Below are positions 8,101 through 16,564 of a DNA stretch of 64,000 nucleotides, piece by piece. This DNA comes from Argonema galeatum A003/A1 (GTDB lineage Bacteria > Cyanobacteriota > Cyanobacteriia > Cyanobacteriales > Aerosakkonemataceae). How positions within the stretch are numbered: the stretch's first letter is position 1; each line of letters begins with the position of its first letter. The position numbers were made by a program, and so were the translations under genes. The stretch is from the NCBI RefSeq assembly GCF_023333595.1, contig NZ_JAIQZM010000001.1, forward strand, positions 120,441-184,440, written 5' to 3'. The notes under the pieces are model-generated. The model had not been told where the DNA came from and made no database searches. It worked only from the letters and a program-made list of their open reading frames with translations.

Positions 8101-10583
8101 AAGCCAATTTCAAAGCCAACACTAATTTAGACTTGACAATGGGCGGAAACGCAACACTTCAAGTTCCTCAAAATCTACCTATTCCTAATGAATTAGGACT
8201 TTTTGCAGAAGTGATTCGTAAATATCAACGCGAACCACTACAACAAGGAGGCTTTGAAATCCAATATTCTAACGATGGCAAGCTTTCTAATGATTATCTT
8301 TCCGGTTGGGCTAAACTACCCGGATTGCCAGTTGACCTTACTCTCACCTTATTCTTAGATGGCAATTACGCTCTCAGACCAGGTGCTAAAAATATACCTG
8401 AAACCAATAGCTTTATAGTTAACCCTAGTACAAACTGGGTTATTCTTGGCGCTAATTGGGAAAATGCTGCTAATAACGTACCAATTCAAGTTAAGTTGCC
8501 AAATGGCACTATTTTGAATGAATCTGATTTCGCAGCTAACAACATTACAGTTGTTAATGACCTCACAGGCTCAAATACTAAGGGCGTTATAGTCTACAAT
8601 CCAACACCCGGAGTATGGGATATTAACGTGCTTAATCCCACTGGGTTAGGAAATGTAAGATATAGCGCCTTCCGTGATGCAGTCAAGCCCGTCGTTGAAG
8701 TGACTAATCTATCCTCAAATTCAACTGGTTCTGAGGTGACAATCAACTACAAAGCCTTGGATGCTGACTCCAATGCAGAAGTTAGTTTATTCTACGACAC
8801 TGACAATCAGGGATTTGATGGCATACCAATTATTAGGAATCTTGCTGAAAGTGACGGTGCAGGCAGTTTTGTTTGGAACACAGAAGGCTTACCAACTGGA
8901 GATTATTACGTTTACTCTATTATCAGAGACGAAAATAATCCTCCTGTTTTCAGTTATTCTACCCAACAAGTGAAAGTCACTGAATCGACAGATTTATCTG
9001 TTAGCAAAATAGCTAGTGCAGATCCAGTTGTTGTAGGTAATAATGTAGACTACACAATCACCGTAACCAATAAAGGCACTAATAACGCTAAGGGAGTGAC
9101 TCTCATTGATACTCTGCCGGAAGATGTAACCTTCGTTTCTGCTAGTGTTAACCCCACTCAACAGTTAGGCGACGATCTCATCTTTGACCTTAGCAACTTA
9201 AACAACGGTGAAACCAAAACAGTAAAAGTTACCGTTACCCCGCAGACAACGGGAACCATCACCAGCACTGCTAAGGTGACGAGTAAAACTTTTGATTCTG
9301 ATGTTACAAACAATGTAGCTATCCTTGACACCTCCGTTGACCCAATTACTACTGACCTTGCCCTTAGCGCAACTGGAATTACTAACACTGTAGATCTAGG
9401 AAAAAAACTCACCTACAACTTTAGCGTCACCAACAATAGCCCTACCACAGCTACAGGTGTTACCCTAACTGACAACTTGCCATCAGGAGTAAAGGATGTT
9501 TCTACTACTTCTAGCAAAGGTTTAGCCGCTGAAACTAACGGTATCGTTACTGCTGAACTAGGGGAACTTAACAGCGGTGAGACAGCAACAGTTACCGTTA
9601 CTGCTACTTCCATTGCTGCTGACACTTTCACTAAGACTACCACCGTTACCAGCAACGAAATTGACTCCAACTCTGCCAATAATTCCCTCATTCAAAGGAC
9701 AATAGTTAATCCAGTAACACCTACTGGTGCTGACCTAGAATTAACCAAAATTGTAGACAAAGCTAATCCCAATGTAGGGGATCAAATTACTTTTACCCTC
9801 ACGCTCACAAACAAAGGGCCAGGAATTGCTAGCAGTGTTAAAGTAACAGACATATTACCCACTGGACTAAACTTTGTATCTGCTAACAGCATTCAGGGAA
9901 CTTACGACAGCAATACAGGTGTGTGGGATGTAGGCAACATTAGAGATAATCTCACCCGCACTCTAAATATTGTTGCCAAAGTCAACAATGCAGGCATCAT
10001 TCCCACGACAGCAGCAGTAACAGCTGTTAGCGAAACTGACTCTGATTCTACTCCCAATAACAATAATCCCAACGAAGATGACCAAGCTTCAGTCACTATC
10101 AATGCTATCGGAGGAGTACAAATTGGCACTACCAACCGATTAGTCTTTGACGACAAAACCTATCTCACCCTTTATCCCGATGTCCGAGATGCTTATAACA
10201 ACGGCGGATTTGAAAAGGTATTCGATCACTTCACCACTCATGGCATACTCGAAAACCGCGATTTGAGAGTTCGTCTGTTTGATGAAACCTATTATATCGG
10301 TCAAAATACTGATGTCAAACAAGCTGTTGATGTAGGCGGATTCGATAACGCCTTCGATCACTTCATACTCTGGGGAGTAAATGAAGGACGCAAAGGCAGT
10401 TCATCGGATAATAGTTCTTACCGCTTGCTATTTGATGAAAACTATTACCTCGGACAAAATCCAGATGTGAAAGCAGGTGTTGACGATCGCGGATTATATA
10501 GCGGATTGATCCACTACTTCGAGGCTGGTCAATTTGAAGGACGGAAAATTAGTTTCTCGGACAACTACCTTATTTCGGCTTAA
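5169..10583 (+). CDS. Giant multidomain protein: metallopeptidase-like N-terminus, class 3 lipase domain, DUF11 repeats (1804 aa)
   Basis: ATG 5169 follows GAGG at good spacing, so I prefer it to GTG 5157. Around residue 147 is LLEEIAHAVD with PGDEGEIFSALV, a motif shared by many large cyanobacterial surface proteins; whether it binds metal is unproven. A Thr/Gly/Pro linker near 325-345 leads to a class 3 lipase fold with VGHSLGGALAQ (nucleophile Ser488). A long beta-rich stretch (about 700-1100) follows. Three DUF11/CARDB-like adhesion repeats (about 1273-1650) each carry a TNKGxxxAxxVxxxDxLP pattern. The C-terminus has three 50-residue repeats with YxxxYPDV / QNPDVK and FDHF. No classical signal peptide is seen. 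It is probably a secreted or surface lipase-adhesin; there is no obvious operon partner. Confidence 0.8.
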   Translation: MQKLFNDDLRLVVDPITGIAEDRQLTDSLAGKDLLTGGTAVSLQTVKEPLQTAQNLLKGFATAPDFSAKMQVAFGNSFNVADADALAKAWVAGNISSFPKIEIRNYAEINGAKGAFAAANNTIYLSREFLTENAANTETVASVLLEEIAHAVDTQLNDADTPGDEGEIFSALVRGEKIEAEQLQRIKAEDDTASIILDGEVVQIEQAVNVPFQSRIGGVEGDTEVIKLGGTQGEINLSYRTFTIPDKVQLLYEGKVIFDSGFESTGGLNPSENPPPKVVKVPFKGNSDEVTLILTANQDDARTEWDYSVDTSNVSSPNVSPPGGGTGNTGTPPTGTGENGTTIDIPNKHTLYEFLAKDTVYKNFDTANLPLESQVFKLKAQDKESFSYKDFLPSDIVQEYGYKIDKIFNEEGKRKTGFYALGLTSDKGKPPVLVLRGTDLNPDELFADVFADADARGVGFNQFENNQQEVIKWLEDKKRPDIDIVGHSLGGALAQMLAAEFTEKGGQLGEIVTFNSPGISKQQADKFRRGLVESVKHYIAAGDFVSLGGEEFLQGSYEIFSASDWADDKDPIIRTLNGFTNRHLNPLLVEDVGYNAPLKTNDAIKKTSGLASQKYDTVTWLNSPLFTYLDPEFLTLMAVASTSIFSLNAANTLPEKPTIQKLGSLALNSSLFFRGKVEEIRTGVDNFDVGGNRYVGSVRLGGNLVPALRELASAANTNFLNYENGLIGIPVPPFQLGGVRLEPSGFSIKKEDKGLKLQGKASLIFPLGVGLSRFTADLAGDNFFRIKDSGFDVVGALSVDNILIVPDVWEIRQAKLEYNSIENKVGGQASILIPNHIGIGGLLEFENGQLNSLAFDVDGLNLPVFNTGLNLRRIKGGVKDLTKPDQIVFNGGVRFTNVGQEINIPLPSWAGGNQSVSILDIDIDGSLNRDRLKADGIAKVLGGILGDGKATAELNWNKGFLEVRDFNLSALGGFVKAQANFKANTNLDLTMGGNATLQVPQNLPIPNELGLFAEVIRKYQREPLQQGGFEIQYSNDGKLSNDYLSGWAKLPGLPVDLTLTLFLDGNYALRPGAKNIPETNSFIVNPSTNWVILGANWENAANNVPIQVKLPNGTILNESDFAANNITVVNDLTGSNTKGVIVYNPTPGVWDINVLNPTGLGNVRYSAFRDAVKPVVEVTNLSSNSTGSEVTINYKALDADSNAEVSLFYDTDNQGFDGIPIIRNLAESDGAGSFVWNTEGLPTGDYYVYSIIRDENNPPVFSYSTQQVKVTESTDLSVSKIASADPVVVGNNVDYTITVTNKGTNNAKGVTLIDTLPEDVTFVSASVNPTQQLGDDLIFDLSNLNNGETKTVKVTVTPQTTGTITSTAKVTSKTFDSDVTNNVAILDTSVDPITTDLALSATGITNTVDLGKKLTYNFSVTNNSPTTATGVTLTDNLPSGVKDVSTTSSKGLAAETNGIVTAELGELNSGETATVTVTATSIAADTFTKTTTVTSNEIDSNSANNSLIQRTIVNPVTPTGADLELTKIVDKANPNVGDQITFTLTLTNKGPGIASSVKVTDILPTGLNFVSANSIQGTYDSNTGVWDVGNIRDNLTRTLNIVAKVNNAGIIPTTAAVTAVSETDSDSTPNNNNPNEDDQASVTINAIGGVQIGTTNRLVFDDKTYLTLYPDVRDAYNNGGFEKVFDHFTTHGILENRDLRVRLFDETYYIGQNTDVKQAVDVGGFDNAFDHFILWGVNEGRKGSSSDNSSYRLLFDENYYLGQNPDVKAGVDDRGLYSGLIHYFEAGQFEGRKISFSDNYLISA

Positions 10584-10591
10584 AATCAATT

Positions 10592-10656
10592 GTAGTAGCA
10601 CAGCATCAAAAAAAATTGTCCCCCTCTCAATTACATTAATCATGCCGTGCTACTAC
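10592..10656. repeat. Inverted repeat just after the giant gene
   Basis: GTAGTAGCACAGCAT (10592-10606) is the near-perfect reverse complement of 10642-10656, with a 35-base loop containing an A8 run. The right arm is also the 3' end of the LOG-gene remnant. It may act as a terminator or mark the edge of a rearrangement. Confidence 0.5.
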
Positions 10657-10875
10657 TATTTCTCTCGCAATTTGCACCGCCATCTCAGCATTGTCAGCCA
10701 TCAAAATATTATTTTTTGAAAAACTTATGAAAAAAGCTTTACTTTCCTCATTACTATTTAAGAAAATAACTTTTTTATTACTTTTAAATGCCAGCGCAAC
10801 TTCCGAAGCAGTTCCCGCACCTATCCCACAAGCAATAACTAAATCACTAGAAAGCACATTGATATTATTACTACG
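10636..10875 (-). pseudogene. 3' remnant of a second LOG-family (TIGR00725-like) gene
   Basis: Eighty codons match the C-terminal half of the intact gene at 15991-16485: NNINVLSSDLVIACGIGAGT, SEVALAFKSNKKVIFL, EESKAFF. At DNA level the match is very close (for example the CCGAAGCAGTTCCCGCACC stretch on the + strand). The homology stops sharply at about 10875, and 11 bp further on lies a palindrome-ended repeat element. The Rossmann N-terminal half is missing, so the piece cannot be functional. Confidence 0.85.
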
Positions 10876-10885
10876 CGGCCATTTG

Positions 10886-11005
10886 ATACCAAATCCGGGT
10901 TAAATACCCCCTTTTTCTTGAAGTCCGCGCAGGCGGGCTTTGCACGCGCAAGCCGCGAATGAGAGTCGTCGGGTAAAAAAGAGGTTAGGCAAACGGATTT
11001 GGTAT
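10886..11005. mobile_element. Small non-coding element with 12-bp terminal inverted repeats
   Basis: ATACCAAATCCG (10886-10897) is exactly the reverse complement of CGGATTTGGTAT (10994-11005). The inside has a G+C-rich tract (10921-10955) unlike the A+T-rich flanks and no coding frame. At about 120 bp it has the look of a MITE. It lies at the breakpoint of the LOG-gene remnant. Confidence 0.6.
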
Positions 11006-11039
11006 GACATGAAGCGTCCCCCTCTTTTTCCAAAGTCCA

Positions 11040-11226
11040 AAACTTTTTTAATTTTTGAATTGGCATAATAGTTAGCGTAGTTGAAAAGGTTCTTATAAAT
11101 ATTGCACAAATTATCTAGCTGCTTGTATAGCCAGTGGTTTCGAGCGATAATATGCTTTTCAACTAGCTGAATTGTTTTTTGGTCATGTTGGGAACATATT
11201 ATAACATATATGCTAAAATCAGCCAA
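11040..11226 (-). pseudogene. N-terminal remnant of a TnpB-like (IS200/IS605 OrfB) gene
   Basis: Sixty or so codons read KTIQLVEKHIIARNHWLYKQ, then LDNLCNIYKNLFNYANYYAN. The pattern of VEKHII, LDxLC and KNLFNYANY matches the N-terminal region of cyanobacterial TnpB proteins. The frame then runs into unrelated sequence, and no catalytic core or zinc ribbon is present. An A+T-rich start region lies just upstream (right). It is a dead fragment; identification rests on a short pattern. Confidence 0.6.
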
Positions 11227-11363
11227 TACTTTTTAATACTTTAAGTGACTTGTCTCAATACTAAATTATACTAACTTCTGTTTCATTCTTTACTCCAAGG
11301 CTGCGATCGAATTTTCCTTGCCAAGCCTTGCCTGACAGTTGTCGTGAATGAGGTTAAAGCAGC

Positions 11364-11507
11364 ATGACTGAAGAGCTTTTTGCGAATGGCAGGGAAATAG
11401 GGTCGTTGATGCAAGCACACTTCGCGTGTGCCTTACGCAGCACGGACTGGTCGCAAACGCTACTCAGTCTAATTGCACAGCTAGCGGAGCAGGAAGATGG
11501 ACGGTAA
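11364..11507 (+). pseudogene. 47-codon ORF resembling the N-terminus of a sensor kinase
   Basis: ATG 11364 opens TEELFANGREIGSLMQ, then HFACALRS, then TDWSQTLLSL, and ends at TAA 11505, overlapping the start of the histidine kinase by 11 bp. Many PAS-type kinases begin with the pattern ELFAxGGEMGxLMRxxDWSxTPLG. The middle HFACALR part looks like a short repeat inserted in frame. It is either a decayed kinase N-terminus or a short coupled leader peptide. Confidence 0.4.
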
Positions 11508-14500
11508 GAGGACATCACCGAGAGTAGGGAGGGAAATCATCGGGAAGATTCGACTGCGCTCCTATGGTGTGGCGTTCCTCTGTGTTGCTCTGGCGCTGGG
11601 GATGACCCTGTTACTTTTACCGTGGCTCTATCCAACTATAACGCCCCTATTTCTGACGGCGGTAATGGTGAGCTACTGGTATGGTGACTGGAAGGCTGGG
11701 CTGTTAGCAACGGTTTTGTCTACGCTGGCAATCAACTACTTCTTCATTGAGCCATTCTATTCACTGCAAATTCTCAATTTAGGAACCGTCGTTCGGTTAA
11801 GTACGTTTTTAACAGCGGCAGGGTCGATCGGTTTACTCAATCAATTGCGGCGTGCTGCTCTAAAAAACGCCAGGGAAAACTTACAGGCTTTGCAGGCAGC
11901 GGTAAGTAGAGAGCAAGTGGCATTGGCTGAGGCGAAAGCGGCGAGAGAAAACCTGGAAACGGTGCTTTCTAGCATCAATGATGGGTTTTATGTTCTCGAT
12001 CGCGACTGGCGGTTTACCTACGTCAACGATCGCTACTGTGAAATAGTTAAAATGCAGCGGTCAGCGCTTCTGGGGCAGAATGTCTGGGAGTTGTTTGCGG
12101 ATGCCGTTGACACCGATGCTTACGTGCAATTCCACCGGGCAATCAGCGAACAAACGCCTCTCCAGTTTGATTACTTTTATCTTCCTTTGAATTGTTGGCA
12201 CGCTCACCGGATTTACCCTTCGCCTACTGGATTAACAGTTTTCATTGCTGAAATTACCGATCGCAAACAGGCAGAAGCGGCACTCCAAGAAAGCGAATCT
12301 CGGTTCCGCACCCTGGCAGACAACATCGCCCAGTTTGCCTGGATAGCAGACGAAAACGGCTGGATCTTTTGGTACAATCGGCGCTGGTTTGACTACACGG
12401 GCACAACTCTAGAGGAAATGGCAGGGTGGGGCTGGCAAACCGTGCATCATCCCGAATACGTCGATCGCGTCGTGACAAAATTCCGTCGCCACATTGAGAC
12501 CGGCGAAGCTTGGGAAGATATTTTTCCGCTGCGCGGTCAAGATGGACAATTTCGCTGGTTTCTGTCCCGCGCTATGCCGATTCGGAACGAGCAAGGTGAA
12601 GTGGTGCTATGGTTTGGCACTAATACCGACATTGACGATCGCAAACGGGCTGAACTGAACGAGCAGTTTCTCAATCAGCTTGATGCTCGGTTACGTCAAC
12701 TATCCAACGCTGATGAGATGCTGTGGGAAACGATGAGTTGGTTAGGAGAATATCTCAACGTCGATCGATGTGTTTGGCACGCTATCAATTCTGACAATGG
12801 GTTAGCAATCGTCGAGCAAGAGTGGCGGCGGCAAGAGGTTCCCAGCGTTATTGGCGTTCATCGTTTGTCAGATTTCGCTTCGCCAGATCTGCTAGTTCAG
12901 TATCAGGCGGGTCAAACCGTCGTTGTCTCGGATGTGACGACCAATCCTTACACGGCACTCTTAGCCGCAAACTATATTTCGTTTGGTACTCGCGCCTTGG
13001 TCGCAGTTTCTTGCCTGTATGAAGGACGCTGGGTCGCGCTGCTGGTTGTCAATGCTAGAACAGTGCGGCACTGGCTAGAGGATGAAGTAGCACTGCTGCA
13101 AGAAATCGTGGCTCGGCTGTGGTCGCTCATTGAGCATACCAGAGCAGTCCAGCAACTCCGTCAGAGCGAAGCTGAATTTCGCCAGCTTGCCAATGCCATG
13201 CCGCAAATCGTTTGGGTTTCTAATGCGGACGGGTCTTTAGAGTTCATTAACGATCGCTGGACAGAATACACGGGGCTGACTTTAGAGCAGAGCCGCGATC
13301 GCACTCTGATGGAGCAACTCATTCCAAGAGAAGATAATCAGCAACTTTCCGCTAACTTCGTTCAAGCACAGGAAACGCGATCGCCCTATCAGTCGCAGTT
13401 TCGCTTAATCCGACCGGACGGCAGCTATGTTTATTTTCTCACTCGTGCCATCCCGATTCTCGACGATCGAGGTCAAGTCCGTAAATGGTGTGGCACCTCG
13501 ACTGACATCACCGAACTCAAACAGCTTGAAGACGAACTTCGCCAAAAGAACGCCATTTTGAGCGTAATCAACGAATCCGCTCCAACGCCGATTTTCGTCA
13601 AAGATCGACAGGGACGAATTATTTTTGCCAACCCCGCCACGCTGGAGGTATTCGGCAAATCTGCGGCCCAAGTCATTGGCTATCGCGATTGCGATCTCTA
13701 CCCATCGTCCGAAGATGCAGCCAGAGTGATGGAAAACGATCGGCGCATCATGGAATCTGGGCAAATGGAAGTGGTGGAAGAATCTCCCGATGGCATTCGG
13801 ACGTTTTTGGGAATGAAAGTTCCCTACCGAAATGAAGCGGGTGAAGTGATTGGGCTAATTGGCATCTCGAACGACATTAGCGATCGCGTTCAAACCGAAC
13901 GCGATCGTGAACGAATCTTACAACAAGAACAAGCCGCAAGAGAGGCAGCAGAGAACGCCAACCGCATCAAAGACGAGTTTTTGGCTGTGCTGTCGCATGA
14001 GTTGCGATCGCCCCTCAACCCGATCTTGGGCTGGTCAAAGCTTTTGCAAACCCGCAAACTCGATGAAGCTAAGACTGCTTTAGCTCTGGCGACGATCGAA
14101 CGCAATGCCAAGCTACAATCAGAACTGATCGAAGACCTGCTCGATGTTTCCCGGATTCTGCAAGGCAAGCTGAGTTTGAACCCTTGCCCAATCAATCTCG
14201 TTCCAATCATTCAAGCAGGATTGGAAACGGTGCGACTCGCAGCAGAATCAAAATTCATCCAAATCGAGACGCATCTTGATGCGGAGGTTGGGCAGGTGTC
14301 AGGTGATGCCGCTCGATTACAGCAAGTTGTGTGGAATTTACTCTCGAATGCTGTGAAGTTTACACCAAAGGGCGGGCGAGTCGAGATTGGATTGAACCGC
14401 ACCGAGGATTACGCACAGATTACCGTCCGCGATACCGGCAAGGGCATCGATCCCAATTTTCTACCCCATGTGTTTGACCATTTCCGGCAAGAAGACGGTG

Positions 14501-15084
14501 CCACAACTCGCAAGTTTGGCGGACTGGGGCTGGGGCTTGCGATCGTGCGTCACCTGGTTGAATTGCACGGCGGAACGGTTCAAGCAGAGAGTCTTGGCGA
14601 AGGAAAGGGAGCCACTTTTACTGTGAGGCTGCCGTTGATGCCCATTCAACCTGCCGTCAATCTCGATAGCTCATCTTCTGAATCATCATTTGATTTGAAC
14701 GGCGTGCAAGTTTTGGTCATTGATGATGAAAAAGATTCACGAGAGTTTGTGGCGTTTGTGTTGGAGCAGGCAGGAGCGGAGGTGATGACAGCCACATCAG
14801 CAGGTGAAGGATTTGCGGCGTTAACGCAATTCAAACCCAACGTCTTGTTAAGCGACATCGGAATGCCCGATATGGATGGCTATATGTTGATCCAGCAAAT
14901 CAGGGCATTATCGCCAGAGCAAGGTGGAAACGTTATAGCGATCGCCCTCACTGCTTATGCCGGAGACTTCAACCAGCAGCAGGCTCTACAAGCTGGATTT
15001 CAACACCATCTTGCTAAACCGATCGAACCCAACGAATTAATCAAAACCATTGCGGCGCTAATTGAAAGGAACAGTCATGATTGA
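11497..15084 (+). CDS. Hybrid sensor histidine kinase (DUF4118-PAS-PAS-GAF-PAS-PAS-HisKA-HATPase-REC), 1195 aa
   Basis: A membrane-anchored multi-sensor kinase. Residues 20-120 form the KdpD-like DUF4118 four-helix membrane domain. A short coiled region leads to PAS domains (about 150-255 and 265-390), a GAF domain (about 400-550) and two more PAS domains (about 565-690 and 695-800). The H-box is AVLSHELRSPLNP with phospho-acceptor His834. ATP-binding boxes follow: NLLSNAVKFT, DTGKGI, GLGLGL. A C-terminal receiver starts at VLVIDDEKDSREF with Asp1120 (LLSDIGMPDMDG). No partner regulator is adjacent, so the output is unknown. The PAS/GAF sensors may bind flavin, haem or a tetrapyrrole, but no chromophore Cys was checked. 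Confidence 0.93.
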   Translation: MDGKRTSPRVGREIIGKIRLRSYGVAFLCVALALGMTLLLLPWLYPTITPLFLTAVMVSYWYGDWKAGLLATVLSTLAINYFFIEPFYSLQILNLGTVVRLSTFLTAAGSIGLLNQLRRAALKNARENLQALQAAVSREQVALAEAKAARENLETVLSSINDGFYVLDRDWRFTYVNDRYCEIVKMQRSALLGQNVWELFADAVDTDAYVQFHRAISEQTPLQFDYFYLPLNCWHAHRIYPSPTGLTVFIAEITDRKQAEAALQESESRFRTLADNIAQFAWIADENGWIFWYNRRWFDYTGTTLEEMAGWGWQTVHHPEYVDRVVTKFRRHIETGEAWEDIFPLRGQDGQFRWFLSRAMPIRNEQGEVVLWFGTNTDIDDRKRAELNEQFLNQLDARLRQLSNADEMLWETMSWLGEYLNVDRCVWHAINSDNGLAIVEQEWRRQEVPSVIGVHRLSDFASPDLLVQYQAGQTVVVSDVTTNPYTALLAANYISFGTRALVAVSCLYEGRWVALLVVNARTVRHWLEDEVALLQEIVARLWSLIEHTRAVQQLRQSEAEFRQLANAMPQIVWVSNADGSLEFINDRWTEYTGLTLEQSRDRTLMEQLIPREDNQQLSANFVQAQETRSPYQSQFRLIRPDGSYVYFLTRAIPILDDRGQVRKWCGTSTDITELKQLEDELRQKNAILSVINESAPTPIFVKDRQGRIIFANPATLEVFGKSAAQVIGYRDCDLYPSSEDAARVMENDRRIMESGQMEVVEESPDGIRTFLGMKVPYRNEAGEVIGLIGISNDISDRVQTERDRERILQQEQAAREAAENANRIKDEFLAVLSHELRSPLNPILGWSKLLQTRKLDEAKTALALATIERNAKLQSELIEDLLDVSRILQGKLSLNPCPINLVPIIQAGLETVRLAAESKFIQIETHLDAEVGQVSGDAARLQQVVWNLLSNAVKFTPKGGRVEIGLNRTEDYAQITVRDTGKGIDPNFLPHVFDHFRQEDGATTRKFGGLGLGLAIVRHLVELHGGTVQAESLGEGKGATFTVRLPLMPIQPAVNLDSSSSESSFDLNGVQVLVIDDEKDSREFVAFVLEQAGAEVMTATSAGEGFAALTQFKPNVLLSDIGMPDMDGYMLIQQIRALSPEQGGNVIAIALTAYAGDFNQQQALQAGFQHHLAKPIEPNELIKTIAALIERNSHD

Positions 15085-15255
15085 ACAAATTATATCATGT
15101 CCTTACGCATCGGTTACCTAAAAAATTCGTGTTTTTATTCTTAATTCTTATTATCTGCGTTCATCTGCGTTCATCTGTCTTCATCTGCGGTAAAAATTTA
15201 ACTAACGATGACAACAGACAATTTGACGAGATCACTCATGTACTTTCTCCTTCTC
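15085..15255. mobile_element. MITE-like dispersed repeat, copy 1
   Basis: The core (TTCATCTGCGTTCATCTG-type triplet, then CGGTAAAAATTTAAC, then ACAGACAATTTGAC) is shared with copies at 34105-34233 and 51694-51860. The left end carries ATATCATGTCC, matching the terminal inverted repeat of the other copies. It begins directly after the kinase stop codon. A small ORF crosses it but is not a gene. Confidence 0.7.
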
Positions 15256-15289
15256 TGAATCAGATTGATCGTGCCATATCAATGACCAA

Positions 15290-15808
15290 TCACATATCAA
15301 AAGGTTTACCGTTAGCGGTAAAAGTTATTTCCTGGATATTGAAAACAGATTGGCTCAGAAGTGTTTGCCGAATCGCTTCAAACAAAGCATATTGATTGGC
15401 ACCGCTCAAACCTTCAAAAACTTCGGCTCCGCGAGGATCTTTGACGATCAAATTAATTCTAGCTTCGTGGGTAGATGGGTTAATTCTCACGTTATACCCT
15501 GTGATGCCAACATTCTGACCCCTATAAGCTCGGAGAATCTTACCGACGGCATCGGCTACTGGCTGATTGGCTGCTACAGCAACTTCTTGGGGTGCCAACC
15601 GTTGCAATTGCACGTCGGGTAGATATACTATGGCAGGTATTTGAGATTGGTTGGTACGAGAGTTTCCAGACTGGGCTGTGGGTTGGGCGTTTGCTGATAC
15701 GGATAAGCTAAGAGCGATCGCTAAAGCTGTAAAAACTTTTGTGCTAACTTTGGCAAGCGCAATAGAAGTTCCTGTACGATGGGTTAAGGCCGTAAAATTG
15801 TTTTTCAT
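15290..15808 (-). CDS. Secreted GerMN-domain-like protein, 172 aa
   Basis: I choose ATG 15808 (MKNNFTALTHR), preceded by GGCGG, over GTG 15817. Residues 1-36 form a signal peptide with hydrophobic core VFTALAIALSLSVSA and a likely cut after ANA. The mature part has the GerMN fold pattern seen in cyanobacterial homologues: AIVYLPDVQLQRLAP, VADAVGKILRAY, YNVRINPSTHEARINLIV, LFEAIRQTLLS. It presumably acts outside the plasma membrane. GerMN domains occur in cell-wall and sporulation proteins, but the role here is unknown. Confidence 0.7.
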   Translation of the reverse strand: MKNNFTALTHRTGTSIALAKVSTKVFTALAIALSLSVSANAQPTAQSGNSRTNQSQIPAIVYLPDVQLQRLAPQEVAVAANQPVADAVGKILRAYRGQNVGITGYNVRINPSTHEARINLIVKDPRGAEVFEGLSGANQYALFEAIRQTLLSQSVFNIQEITFTANGKPFDM

Positions 15809-15954
15809 ATTATACACCGCCAGCTTTTAAACTCTTAATATGTCGATCGTATCCCTGCCTACCAGGCATCGCGTACCGCCGCAGAAAGGTTATATTTGTT
15901 TAGTACAAACATAAATATAGTTTGATATTCTTCGTTTTATTCCTAGTGGTAGAT

Positions 15955-15992
15955 TAAAAAAGCGCTCGGAATCAGTCTTTGGACTGGTGATT
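15955..15992 (-). terminator. Probable terminator of the LOG-family gene
   Basis: Directly after the stop codon on the - strand, AATCACCAGTC pairs with GACTGATT across a CAAA loop. CCGAGCGC and six T residues follow. Confidence 0.5.
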
Positions 15993-16485
15993 AGGTATTA
16001 TTTACTATTACTTTAGCAGTCTGAATGGCTTGCTGAGGATTTTCAGCAATAAAAACGTTATCTTTCGATAAATTACTAAAAAAAGCTTTACTTTCTTCGG
16101 TATTTTTTAACAAAATAACTTTTTTGTCACTTTTGAGGGCAAGGGCAACTTCCGAAGCAGTTCCCGCACCCATCCCACAAGCAATAACTAAATCGCTAGA
16201 AAGCACATTAATATTATTACGAGCATTCCCCATATCAGTTACGATCGCAATATCCACCCCTTCCGAGACATTGCCAGTATCATTCCCAGGTAGAATGCCA
16301 ACAGTTAAACCATTTGCGGCTTTTGCACCCTTACTGGCGGCATCCATCACACCGGCATTTCTACCGCCAGTCAGCAACACCCATCCCTCTTCCGCGATGA
16401 GTTTGCCCAATTCATAAGCGTATTGCAAATCCGATGGTGTGGCATTGACACCTGGCCCCATCACGCCGATCGTTGTTTTTCTCAT
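15991..16485 (-). CDS. LOG-family Rossmann protein (TIGR00725 type), 164 aa
   Basis: The N-terminus IGVMGPG and the GGRNAGVMDAASKGA loop are the nucleotide-binding parts of the LOG/lysine-decarboxylase-like fold. ACGMGAGTASEVALAL occupies the place of the PGGxGTxxE motif of true cytokinin-activating LOG enzymes, so phosphoribohydrolase activity is not assured. A partial second copy of the gene lies at 10636-10875. It stands between the GerMN-like gene and a divergent nuclease gene. The short intergenic region with a GCGATCGC site separates it from its divergent neighbour. Confidence 0.82.
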   Translation of the reverse strand: MRKTTIGVMGPGVNATPSDLQYAYELGKLIAEEGWVLLTGGRNAGVMDAASKGAKAANGLTVGILPGNDTGNVSEGVDIAIVTDMGNARNNINVLSSDLVIACGMGAGTASEVALALKSDKKVILLKNTEESKAFFSNLSKDNVFIAENPQQAIQTAKVIVNNT

Positions 16486-16564
16486 GCGATCGCTCCCTGG
16501 AAAATGTGAATTAGGCGATCGCTAAACAGTACAATAGATCTCGCTCCATCCGCTACAAACTTCT

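Noticed and set aside
10900..11066. C-terminal half of a 108-codon ORF beyond the TnpB-like fragment
   Set aside because: It runs into the palindrome-ended repeat; only the first 60 codons or so resemble TnpB.
15081..15395. 104-codon ORF after the histidine kinase
   Set aside because: It reads through a MITE-like repeat found non-coding at two other sites, and overlaps the GerMN-like gene on the other strand.
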